DNA of 34,854 nt from Bacteroidales bacterium (GTDB lineage: Bacteria; Bacteroidota; Bacteroidia; Bacteroidales; VadinHA17), in contig PMIJ01000069.1 in the NCBI GenBank assembly GCA_003157015.1, positions 1-34,854 on the forward strand, written 5' to 3'. How positions within the stretch are numbered: the stretch's first letter is position 1; each line of letters opens with the position of its first letter. Below, piece by piece: positions 17,872 through 24,848 of this stretch. A program made the position numbers and the translations under genes. A model generated the notes under the pieces. It was not told where the DNA came from. It saw nothing but the letters and a program-made list of their open reading frames with translations, and did no database searches.

Positions 17872-18390
17872 ATGGCTAAGAATATAAAAACCCATCTTTA
17901 TTGTTACGACGATCACCGTGGATTTTCGGAGGACGTCAGGAAGCGGTTTTCAGACCAGTCTAGGTATACTGTGGCATCTTTCCAGACCAGGGAGGAGTTT
18001 ATCAGTCAAATAGAATCAGACAAGGAACATAATTTCTGCAAGATCGCAATTCTTGGGCTTCATGATACGAGGGAACAATTCGAAATGATAGACCATCTGG
18101 TAGCAGAAATAGAAGAGATCGACCGTAGAACAGGTCTTATTTTACTTGGGCCCACTGATAAAATGGAGGAGATAAGAAAAATTTTAAAATTTAATATTGA
18201 TGCATACGTCCCTAAAAATACCAATTCAATCCTCAGGATACATAATACCGTTAAAAAGCTGATAAGTGAACATGGAATAAGCCTATTCAAAAAGAAAAGA
18301 AATATTTCAGTTTATGCTCTTATTGGATTTATTTTGCTCTGTGCAATCTTAATCCTAATCGCCAGGTTCAGGCTTCCGCAGTACTTCTAA
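17872..18390 (+). CDS. Receiver-like (CheY-fold) protein with C-terminal membrane anchor
   Basis: 172 residues. Residues 5-130 follow the pattern of a response-regulator receiver domain: acidic pair Asp13-Asp14 in YCYDDH, a third strand KIAILGLHDT, Thr95 in LILLGPTD and Lys115 in AYVPKN. The position where the phospho-acceptor Asp is expected is Gly62 (ILGLHD), unless the alignment shifts to Asp65. Instead of an output domain there is a basic stretch (FKKKRN, 139-144), one hydrophobic helix (about 146-164) and an eight-residue tail, so the protein should be tail-anchored with its receiver in the cytoplasm. It may serve as a phosphorylation-independent docking or scaffold domain. Gene borders and start ATG are clear; the receiver assignment rests on motifs alone. 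Confidence 0.75.
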   Translation: MAKNIKTHLYCYDDHRGFSEDVRKRFSDQSRYTVASFQTREEFISQIESDKEHNFCKIAILGLHDTREQFEMIDHLVAEIEEIDRRTGLILLGPTDKMEEIRKILKFNIDAYVPKNTNSILRIHNTVKKLISEHGISLFKKKRNISVYALIGFILLCAILILIARFRLPQYF

Positions 18391-18623
18391 ATATTATTTA
18401 ATCCTCATTTGTGCATCTTCACTCCATATGTTTTCAGATCATTAAGTTCACCATTACTTTTTATTTCTTAACCCTTCCGGAGGGATGGGTTTCCTATCGG
18501 TCAGCTGACGGTGTGATTGGTTTACCTGAATACGAAGGTGACTATTTGTCAGTAGAAAACTTACGGCACACCTTTTGAAAGTGATGGGCAGATTATTAAT
18601 GTATAACAATAAAAATATTTGAT
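18391..18623. promoter_or_regulatory. 233-bp htpG upstream region with palindromic segments
   Basis: Contains CCCT/AGGG around TCCGG (18472-18484) framed by AACCC (18470-18474) and GGGTT (18487-18491); the perfect 10-bp palindrome GTCAGCTGAC (18500-18509); and GGTGTG (18510-18515) that can pair with CACACC (18567-18572). No exact TAnnTTTG box was found. These elements could be a terminator for the preceding gene, an operator, or a structured leader for htpG. I see no protein here that I trust. Confidence 0.35.
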
Positions 18624-20669
18624 ATGGAAACCGGAAAGATTGGAGTAACAACTGAGAACATATTCCCTATAATAAAAAAATTCCTTTATTCTGATCATGA
18701 GATTTTCCTTCGTGAGCTTATTTCAAATGCAGTTGACGCCACACAGAAACTCAAAACATTGGCAGCTGTAGGGGATTACAAAGGAGAAATTGTCGATTCA
18801 ACAATCCGGGTTTCGGTTGATAAGAAGAAAAAAACAATAAAAGTTTCTGACCGAGGTATTGGTATGACTAAGGAAGAGCTTGATAAATACCTCAACCAGA
18901 TTGCTTTTTCAAGCGCCAATGATTTTCTTGATAAGTATAAGGACCAGTCGAGTGCAATTATCGGACATTTTGGTCTGGGGTTCTACTCATCTTTCATGGT
19001 ATCCGATAAGGTTGAAGTAATAACCAAATCATATCAGGATGGTGCTCAGGCAGTTAAATGGAGTTGCGACGGCAGTCCTGAGTTCTCAATTGAAGAGGTT
19101 GAAAAGGGAAAAATTGGAACCGATGTAATTTTATATATTGACAAAGAATCAAAAGATTTTCTTGATGAGAACAAAATTGAACAGTTGCTCAAAAAATACT
19201 GCAAATTTCTTCCTGTTGAAATAGCTTTCGGAAAGGTAAAAGAGTGGAAAGACGGTAAGAATGTCGAAACAGACAAAGATAATATTATTAACAACACTAA
19301 GCCTGCATGGACACTAAAACCGGCCGACCTGAAGGAAGAAGATTATAAAAATTTTTACAGGGAGCTTTATCCTTCCGGTGATGATCCGTTATTTTATATT
19401 CACCTTAATGTAGACTACCCGTTTAAACTGACCGGAATTCTTTATTTCCCAAAGATCAAAAATAACATTGAGATACAGAAGAACAAGATACAATTGTACT
19501 CTAACCAGGTATTTGTAACTGATTCTGTTGAAGGTATTGTCCCGGAGTTTCTAACGCTTTTGCATGGTGTCATCGATTCCCCTGATATTCCCCTTAATGT
19601 GTCAAGAAGCTATCTTCAGAGCGATTCAAATGTGAAGAAGATATCGAGTCACATTACAAAAAAAGTGGCTGACCGTCTAAATGATATATTTAAAAATAAC
19701 AGGGAGGAATTTGAAAAGAAATGGGACAACCTTAAACTGTTCATAGAATATGGAATGATAACTGAAGAAAAGTTCTATGAAAAAGCTTCAAAGTTCGCAC
19801 TGCTGAAGAACACTGAAGATAAGTACTTTACTTTTGAGGAGTATGAGAAGCTGATAAAGGAAACCCAGACTGATAAAAACAAGACACTCATCTATTTATA
19901 TTCAACAAATAAAACTGATCAGTTCAGTTATATTGACAAAGCTAGAAACAAAGGATATGATGTTTTGCTACTCGATGGTCAACTTGATATTCATCTTATT
20001 AATCAACTGGAATCAAAATTGAAGGATACCAGATTTGTAAGAGTCGATTCGGATGTAGTTGATAAACTTATTCAGAAGGAAGAAACTCGTGAGTCAAAAC
20101 TGACTGAAGATCAAAAAGATGATCTAAAGAGTGTTTTTAGTGTAAAAGTTAAATCCAAAGAAATTTATAATGTTGTTTTTGAGACCCTTGATGAAAATGA
20201 AGCGCCCGTAATAATTACTCAGTCGGAATTCATGAGGCGTATGAAAGATATGTCGCAGATAGGAGGAGGGATGAACTTTTATGGCGAATTGCCCGATAGT
20301 TATAACCTGGTTGTTAATCCCAACAATCAGATTGTCAATAAAATATCAGAAGATCTTCAGAATCAGGAAGGACCCAGGCTCACCGAGAATAATAATGAGA
20401 GGAAGAGGATTAAGGAAGAGATTGACTTTATGGAACAGGAAAACAAGAAGAAAAAAGCAGATGAGATAAGTCAGGTTGAAAAAGATGATCTTGAAAAACT
20501 GCGCAAAGAACTTACGGATGTCGAAAATGCCAGGAAAGATATTCTTGAATCTTATGGTTCTGCCAATAAGGTAGTCAAACAACTTATAGATCTGGCTTTA
20601 TTGGCCAATAATATGCTGAGAGGGGAAGAACTTAATACTTTTGTGAAAAGGAGTATAGATCTTCTATAA
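18624..20669 (+). CDS. htpG: Molecular chaperone HtpG (Hsp90)
   Basis: 681 residues. The N-terminal GHKL ATPase domain shows Glu31, Asn35 and Asp38 in LRELISNAVDA, VSDRGIGMT and GHFGLGFYSSFMV (ATP lid region). The middle domain includes YPFKLTGILYFP, IQLYSNQVFVTD and DIPLNVSRSYLQ, the last with the arginine that contacts the ATP gamma-phosphate. The C-terminal dimerisation region ends with LIDLALLANNMLRG. A charged insertion (about 590-640, rich in Lys and Glu) is typical of Bacteroidota HtpG. It works as a cytoplasmic ATP-dependent folding chaperone dimer. Transcribed alone, with an intergenic repeat between it and the convergent DUF7935 gene. Confidence 0.97.
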   Translation: METGKIGVTTENIFPIIKKFLYSDHEIFLRELISNAVDATQKLKTLAAVGDYKGEIVDSTIRVSVDKKKKTIKVSDRGIGMTKEELDKYLNQIAFSSANDFLDKYKDQSSAIIGHFGLGFYSSFMVSDKVEVITKSYQDGAQAVKWSCDGSPEFSIEEVEKGKIGTDVILYIDKESKDFLDENKIEQLLKKYCKFLPVEIAFGKVKEWKDGKNVETDKDNIINNTKPAWTLKPADLKEEDYKNFYRELYPSGDDPLFYIHLNVDYPFKLTGILYFPKIKNNIEIQKNKIQLYSNQVFVTDSVEGIVPEFLTLLHGVIDSPDIPLNVSRSYLQSDSNVKKISSHITKKVADRLNDIFKNNREEFEKKWDNLKLFIEYGMITEEKFYEKASKFALLKNTEDKYFTFEEYEKLIKETQTDKNKTLIYLYSTNKTDQFSYIDKARNKGYDVLLLDGQLDIHLINQLESKLKDTRFVRVDSDVVDKLIQKEETRESKLTEDQKDDLKSVFSVKVKSKEIYNVVFETLDENEAPVIITQSEFMRRMKDMSQIGGGMNFYGELPDSYNLVVNPNNQIVNKISEDLQNQEGPRLTENNNERKRIKEEIDFMEQENKKKKADEISQVEKDDLEKLRKELTDVENARKDILESYGSANKVVKQLIDLALLANNMLRGEELNTFVKRSIDLL

Positions 20670-20689
20670 CGGCGCATTGTTCTTCTCTG

Positions 20690-20786
20690 AGATACTCAGT
20701 GCTTCTTTGTGAACTCTCCCGCTCCGCGGGACAGGTTGTGACAGTTCTTAATTTTTAATTACACAAAGAACCACAGAGGTGCAACA
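20690..20786 (+). repeat. Palindromic dispersed intergenic repeat, copy 1
   Basis: The core 20712-20750 carries the hairpin TCCCGC-TCC-GCGGGA (20717-20731) followed by GGTTGTGACAGTTCTTA. Outside it, GCTTCTTTGTG (20701-20711) and ACACAAAGAACC (20761-20772) form imperfect inverted arms. The reverse complement of the core recurs at 31271-31309, with 37 of 39 bases identical by direct comparison; flanks are also similar. It fills the space between the convergent htpG and DUF7935 genes and may end transcription from both sides. Confidence 0.8.
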
Positions 20787-20794
20787 AAAGTTCA

Positions 20795-21316
20795 TCAGAT
20801 AATTCTGGCGACCTCATTTTTTACATACTCTATAGCTGCTCTTGTAGGCTCCTTTTCGAGTTCCATAATTTTTTCAAGAAGTTGTTTGCTGAATGACATA
20901 CCTGAAGAATCAACCGGCATTTTCTCAGCTTCGCTGTTGATTATTTTTATCATATTAGAACGGGCGTTCCTTACTACCTCCCAGGCCTGCTGACTCATAT
21001 ATATTTGTTGTGAAAGATTATGTTCAAATTCGCTACGGATTGCATTAAGTAGTGCTGAATGGAGCTGTTGAGCTGTCATATCCGCTGAACTAACCCTCAC
21101 CAGTAATGACTCAAGAGAAATTCTTTCCAGAAACAGAACAATCCTTTCATAGGCCTGCAACTTAATAGGGGTAACTGTTCTGCTGTTCTGAAGCACAAGT
21201 TCCTGCCTCCTTTTATCCTGGTCATTTTTTATCAGATTACGAAGAAGGCCCCATGCAGTGAAGAATACAATCAGCGCCGGGATAGTGATCATTAGTAAGT
21301 CTTTAAGAGATTCCAT
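20795..21316 (-). CDS. DUF7935-type membrane-anchored protein
   Basis: 173 residues. One N-terminal membrane helix (about 7-27, LLMITIPALIVFFTAWGLL), then a basic segment (NDQDKRR) and a soluble, mostly helical domain (about 45-173) with RIVLFLERISLESLLVRVS, FEHNLSQQIYMSQQAWEVV and NSEAEKMP. This looks like the small helical protein family conserved in Bacteroidota and listed as DUF7935; function unknown. With the basic residues after the helix, the soluble domain is expected in the cytoplasm. It is monocistronic, convergent with htpG and divergent from the aminotransferase gene. Family name from memory and not checked. Confidence 0.75.
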   Translation of the reverse strand: MESLKDLLMITIPALIVFFTAWGLLRNLIKNDQDKRRQELVLQNSRTVTPIKLQAYERIVLFLERISLESLLVRVSSADMTAQQLHSALLNAIRSEFEHNLSQQIYMSQQAWEVVRNARSNMIKIINSEAEKMPVDSSGMSFSKQLLEKIMELEKEPTRAAIEYVKNEVARII

Positions 21317-21333
21317 ATAATTTAATTTTTGTA

Positions 21334-21341
21334 CAAACCTA
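21334..21341 (-). promoter_or_regulatory. Candidate -7 box for the DUF7935 gene
   Basis: CAAACCTA reads TAGGTTTG on the minus strand, matching TAnnTTTG. It lies 17 bp upstream of the ATG, which would leave a short leader of about 11 nt. No -33 partner found. Confidence 0.35.
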
Positions 21342-21403
21342 AGTTTTTTTCTTTAAACGTAAAGTTCGTAAAGAAATTGGAATTCACACAAAACATTTTT
21401 TGC

Positions 21404-21494
21404 CACAAAGACACCAAGACGCCAAGGGTCACAAAGGAAAGAAAATCGGAGACATCTTGGTGTATCTTTGTGCCTTCGTGCCTTGGTGACTATG
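21404..21494. repeat. Palindromic intergenic repeat of the 'CACAAAGACACCAAG' type
   Basis: CACAAAGACACCAAGA (21404-21419) pairs with TCTTGGTGTATCTTTGTG (21455-21472) with a 2-nt bulge, and the flanks continue the motif (GCCAAGG at 21421-21427, CCTTCGTGCCTTGG about 21473-21485). Similar short-word palindromes are common between genes in Bacteroidota genomes. It lies between the divergent DUF7935 and aminotransferase genes, about 85 bp upstream of the latter. Not a protein-coding or IS element as far as can be seen. Confidence 0.65.
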
Positions 21495-21579
21495 GATTTA
21501 TTTAAATTTTGTATTTCAATTTTACTTTATACTTTTATCGGGTCCTTTTCAGAGTTACTACTATGTAATTAATATAAGC

Positions 21580-22773
21580 ATGGAATATTTATCAGAAAGA
21601 GTTAAATCTTTATCAGTGTCCCAGACTCTTGCTATGGCGCAGAAGAGCAGGGAATTAACGTCAAAAGGCATTGATATCATCAGTCTGAGCCTTGGTGAAC
21701 CTGACTTCAATACTCCTGATTATGTCAAAGAAGCGGCTAAAAAAGCGATTGATGACAATTATTCAAAATATCCTCCTGTTCCGGGATATGCAGATCTCAG
21801 GGAGGCAATTTCAAGAAAATTTAAGGAAGAGAATGGCATAACTTATTCTGCCGATCAGGTAATTGTATCTGCCGGAGCTAAACACTCGCTTATAAATGTC
21901 ATTTTATCAATTGTGAATCCCGAAGATGAGGTAATTATCCTTGCGCCTTACTGGGTAAGTTATTATGATCAGATAATATTTGCTCAAGGTAAACCAGTAG
22001 TTATAAAGGCGAAACTGGAGAATGATTTCAAAATAAAACCTGAGCAACTTGAAGCTGCTATTATGAAAAAAACCAGGTTAATTATTTTCAATTCCCCTTC
22101 AAATCCGACAGGGATGGTTTATGACAGGAAAGAAATGGAGAAAATTGCCCGGGTCGTTGAAAAGCACGAAGGAGTGTTTTTAATTTCGGATGAGATTTAT
22201 GAGGATATCATTTTCACAGGCGAACATGTAAGTATGGCCTCTTTTGATTTTATACTTGATAGAGTCATTACTGTCAACGGAGTTTCAAAAGGATATGCAA
22301 TGACAGGCTGGAGGATAGGATATATTGGCGCCCCATTATGGATCGCGAGGGCATGTAATAAATTGCAGGGTCAGTTCACTTCAGGAGTCTGCTCTATCGC
22401 CCAGCGTGCAGCACTGGCAGCCATTCAGGGCAAGGGAGAATCGCAAAAAATTATGAAAGCAGCTTTCCTGCGCCGTCGCGATCTGATTTGCGGTCTGCTG
22501 AAAGAGATAAGAGGAATTAAAGTTAGTATTCCACAGGGGGCCTTCTACGTAATGCCTGATATTAGCTTCTATCTTGGTAAATCTGATGGAGAGACAAAAA
22601 TTGAAAACTCAGACGATCTTGCACTCTACCTGCTCGATAAGGCTCGGGTTGCAACAGTCGGTGGAGTTGCTTTCGGAGCTCCTGAGTGCATTAGAATTTC
22701 CTATGCAACATCAGATGATTTGCTTATCGAAGCTGTTAAAAGAATAAAGGGAGCCCTTGAAAAACTAAATTAA
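21580..22773 (+). CDS. Pyridoxal-phosphate aminotransferase, aspartate aminotransferase family (class I/II)
   Basis: 397 residues, fold-type I subgroup gamma. Visible sites: SLGEPDFNTPDYV (about 37-49), PPVPGYADLREAI, SAGAKHSL (about 97-104), Asn175 in NSPSNPTGMVY, Asp204 and Tyr207 in ISDEIYEDI, PLP lysine Lys237 in NGVSKGYAMTGWRIGYIG, and near the C-terminus RISYA with the carboxylate-binding arginine. The family transfers the amino group between aspartate (or aromatic or other amino acids) and 2-oxoglutarate; aspartate aminotransferase is the most likely activity. Monocistronic by position: a palindromic repeat upstream and a convergent small gene downstream. Confidence 0.92.
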   Translation: MEYLSERVKSLSVSQTLAMAQKSRELTSKGIDIISLSLGEPDFNTPDYVKEAAKKAIDDNYSKYPPVPGYADLREAISRKFKEENGITYSADQVIVSAGAKHSLINVILSIVNPEDEVIILAPYWVSYYDQIIFAQGKPVVIKAKLENDFKIKPEQLEAAIMKKTRLIIFNSPSNPTGMVYDRKEMEKIARVVEKHEGVFLISDEIYEDIIFTGEHVSMASFDFILDRVITVNGVSKGYAMTGWRIGYIGAPLWIARACNKLQGQFTSGVCSIAQRAALAAIQGKGESQKIMKAAFLRRRDLICGLLKEIRGIKVSIPQGAFYVMPDISFYLGKSDGETKIENSDDLALYLLDKARVATVGGVAFGAPECIRISYATSDDLLIEAVKRIKGALEKLN

Positions 22774-22812
22774 AAGCCTGTTAATATAAACTTTGTTAAG
22801 TAGATTTTTAAG

Positions 22813-22995
22813 TCATTTCGATGTTAAATGCCAGAAACCACAAACCGAACACTTATAAGTTCTCAATTCCACCACCCGGATTTCTGTCATGTACTTAATC
22901 GCTTCAAGAGCATCAGCCTGTGAATTATACAGAGTCTTCTTGCAGTGTAGTTCAATTGGATTTATCTTATCTGTTTTTGATAGTTTGTGTTTCAC
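22813..22995 (-). CDS. Small Cys/His-motif (putative zinc-binding) protein
   Basis: 60 residues from a GTG start (complement of 22993-22995); a TAA stop lies directly upstream in frame, so no longer version exists. Cys18, Cys49-x2-Cys52 and His56 (YKCSVCGFWHLTS) could form a zinc site, and the YxCxxCxxWHLT ending is a pattern I recognise from small uncharacterised bacterial and phage proteins. It starts 14 bp after the nitroreductase stop on the same strand, so it is probably the third gene of the rubrerythrin operon. It is not a shadow: the opposite strand has no gene here. Function unknown; possibly nucleic-acid binding. Confidence 0.65.
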   Translation of the reverse strand: MKHKLSKTDKINPIELHCKKTLYNSQADALEAIKYMTEIRVVELRTYKCSVCGFWHLTSK

Positions 22996-23009
22996 TTATG
23001 TAGTCAAAA

Positions 23010-23561
23010 TCAATATTTATTATAAGAAACAGTCTCGCCGGCAGCTTTACGCCTCTTTTCACGTTGTTCGCTTAGAGAATAACCCAATGTAACTAGCAGC
23101 TCGACACGTTTTGATTTTGGTATAGCGAGGAGTTTCCTTAATTGTTTTTCATCAAACCATCCGATTATACATGAACCGATTCCTTCAGCCTTTGCCTGAA
23201 GACAGATATTCTCTGTAGCTATTCCAATATCTATAAGTGAGTAATCTTTATTTTTAATGGTAGCTCCAACTTTAGATGACATATTTGGTTTTTCTCTCAC
23301 AATGACTATAATTATCTTAGCCTGGGAAACAAAGCTGTTCATCCCGAGAAGTTTTGCGGAGGCAGCTTCGGCAACACTCAGAATAAGCTCACGATCAGTT
23401 ACAACTATGAATTTCCAGGGTTGGGCGTTGCAGGCAGACGGGGCCATCCTTCCGGCGTTAACAATACGTTCAAGCTTCTCATTATCAACTGGTTTGTCTT
23501 CGTATTTTCTGTCGCTCTGCCTGGTGATAATAAGATCTAGAATATCTTTAGCGTCGATCAT
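23010..23561 (-). CDS. Nitroreductase-family FMN oxidoreductase
   Basis: 183 residues from the ATG at the complement of 23559-23561; the frame also has a TTG two codons upstream, which I reject in favour of ATG. Motifs of the family: RQSDRKYEDKPV (FMN phosphate contact) near the N-terminus, AGRMAPSACNAQPWKFIVV, IDIGIATENICLQAKAEGIGSCIIGWF and the late PKSKRVELLVTLGY. Such flavoproteins use NAD(P)H to reduce nitro compounds, quinones or other small molecules. The start lies 2 bp after the rubrerythrin stop, so the two are co-transcribed and translationally linked, which points to an oxidative or electrophile-stress setting. Real substrate unknown. Confidence 0.9.
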   Translation of the reverse strand: MIDAKDILDLIITRQSDRKYEDKPVDNEKLERIVNAGRMAPSACNAQPWKFIVVTDRELILSVAEAASAKLLGMNSFVSQAKIIIVIVREKPNMSSKVGATIKNKDYSLIDIGIATENICLQAKAEGIGSCIIGWFDEKQLRKLLAIPKSKRVELLVTLGYSLSEQREKRRKAAGETVSYNKY

Positions 23562-23563
23562 AA

Positions 23564-24142
23564 TCAATAATTATTTGGGAGGAGTTCAAAATAGGCTACG
23601 GGGTGAAGGCATGCCGGACAATTCTTCAGAGGTTTTGTACCGAAGTGGATATAACCACATTTTCTACAATACCAGAAAACCTTTTCGTCGCGCTGAAACA
23701 CTTTATCCTGCATCACATTTTCAAGAAGTTTTCTATATCGTTCTTCATGACCCTTTTCAGCCTGGGCGATTGCTTTAAATGCTGCTGATATATTTTTGAA
23801 TCCTTCCTCTTCAGCTATAAAAGCAAAAGAAGGATACAGATCGCTCCATTCTTCATGTTCGCCTTCCGCTGCTGCAAAAAGATTATCTTTTGTTGTTTCA
23901 ATTTTTCCGGCAGGATAGGAAGCAGTTATTTCAACAATACCGCCTTCAAGAAACCTGAAAAATCTTTTGGCGTGCTGTTGTTCCTGTAATGCCGTCTTTA
24001 AAAAGATTTCAGAAATTTGTTCAAATCCCTCTTCTTTCGCAACCTTACCTGCGAATTCATACCTGTTCTTTGCCATCGATTCACCTGCGAACGCCTTCAG
24101 CAGGTTTTTTTCTGTTTTTGTTCCTTTTAAACTCTTCTCCAT
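23564..24142 (-). CDS. Rubrerythrin (ferritin-like diiron plus rubredoxin-like domain)
   Basis: 192 residues. N-terminal four-helix ferritin-like domain with diiron ligands: Glu21 (GESMAKNRY), Glu54 and His57 (EQQHAKRF), Glu94/Glu97 (EGEHEEW) and Glu129 and His132 (EKGHEERY). C-terminal rubredoxin-like iron site: Cys159 and Cys162 (YCRKCGYIHFG), Cys175 and Cys178 (CPACLHP). Rubrerythrins reduce hydrogen peroxide with electrons passed through the rubredoxin iron and protect anaerobes from oxygen exposure; cytoplasmic. First gene of the rubrerythrin-nitroreductase-small protein operon. Confidence 0.95.
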   Translation of the reverse strand: MEKSLKGTKTEKNLLKAFAGESMAKNRYEFAGKVAKEEGFEQISEIFLKTALQEQQHAKRFFRFLEGGIVEITASYPAGKIETTKDNLFAAAEGEHEEWSDLYPSFAFIAEEEGFKNISAAFKAIAQAEKGHEERYRKLLENVMQDKVFQRDEKVFWYCRKCGYIHFGTKPLKNCPACLHPVAYFELLPNNY

Positions 24143-24211
24143 ATCGGGTAACTTTGTTATATTTCAATTAATGTGAAACTAAAAATGATATAATTGGCAA
24201 AATAGTTATCA

Positions 24212-24219
24212 CAAATATA
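24212..24219 (-). promoter_or_regulatory. Candidate promoter of the rubrerythrin operon
   Basis: CAAATATA reads TATATTTG on the minus strand, an exact TAnnTTTG match about 70 bp upstream of the rubrerythrin ATG. CAAA at 24234-24237 (minus-strand TTTG) may be the -33 element, though its spacer of 14 nt is short. Confidence 0.5.
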
Positions 24220-24283
24220 ACTATCTTTATTTTCAAATTATTCCGTTTTCAACACGATAAAAATTAACTTAAATAATTTGAAT

Positions 24284-24844
24284 ATGATAATTGTATTATT
24301 ATTTCTGGCTATTATTTTTCTTCTGGTACTGATGGTTGTTTCATTATATAACAGGCTGGTCAGGCTGAGAAACAACAGGGAACAGGCTTTTGCCGATGTA
24401 GATGTTCAGTTGAAACAAAGACACGATCTTATACCTCAGCTGGTCGATTCCGTAAAAGGTTATATGGGGCATGAACGGGGAGTCCTTACTGATATTACAG
24501 AGGCTCGCTCAAACGCAATGAAAGCGACGACTATTAATGAGAAGATTGTTGCTGAAAACAAGTTGTCTACAGCGCTGGAAGGTCTGAAGGTTTCTGTGGA
24601 AGCATACCCTGATCTTAAGGCCAGCCAGAACTTTATGGAACTGCAGAATGAGATAGCCGATATAGAAAACAAGATAGCTTCTGCACGCAGGTTCTTTAAT
24701 TCTGCAACCAAAGAACTTAATGTTTCAACTGAATTGTTTCCGTCAAATCTGATTGCCACCCTGTTTAATTTCAAACGCGAACCCATGTTTGAATTAGGCA
24801 CTCAGAGGGCTGAAGCAGAACAGCCGCCTAAAATCCAGTTCTGA
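24284..24844 (+). CDS. lemA: LemA family protein
   Basis: 186 residues from the ATG at 24284; the frame can be opened two codons earlier only with TTG. One N-terminal membrane helix (about 2-20, IIVLLFLAIIFLLVLMVV) is followed by a mostly helical domain with the LemA signature NRLVRLRNNREQAFADVDVQ then QRHDLIPQLVDSVKGYM, plus ENKIASARRFFNSATKELN near the end. LemA proteins are membrane proteins of unclear role, often next to M48 proteases as here (4-bp gap to the following gene). The pair is a single transcription unit. Confidence 0.92.
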   Translation: MIIVLLFLAIIFLLVLMVVSLYNRLVRLRNNREQAFADVDVQLKQRHDLIPQLVDSVKGYMGHERGVLTDITEARSNAMKATTINEKIVAENKLSTALEGLKVSVEAYPDLKASQNFMELQNEIADIENKIASARRFFNSATKELNVSTELFPSNLIATLFNFKREPMFELGTQRAEAEQPPKIQF

Positions 24845-24848
24845 CAAT

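Noticed and set aside
18454..18651. 65-residue open frame on the minus strand upstream of htpG
   Set aside because: Overlaps the htpG start, no recognisable protein features, and the region is better explained by palindromic non-coding DNA.
20795..21316. DUF7935 protein considered as an ATP synthase b-subunit-like stator because of one N-terminal helix and helical body
   Set aside because: No other ATP synthase genes nearby and the body lacks the long uninterrupted heptad pattern.
22993..23000. Whether the 60-residue Cys/His protein could be a 3' fragment of a longer gene
   Set aside because: An in-frame TAA lies directly upstream of the GTG, and the upstream nitroreductase is complete, so there is no sign of truncation.
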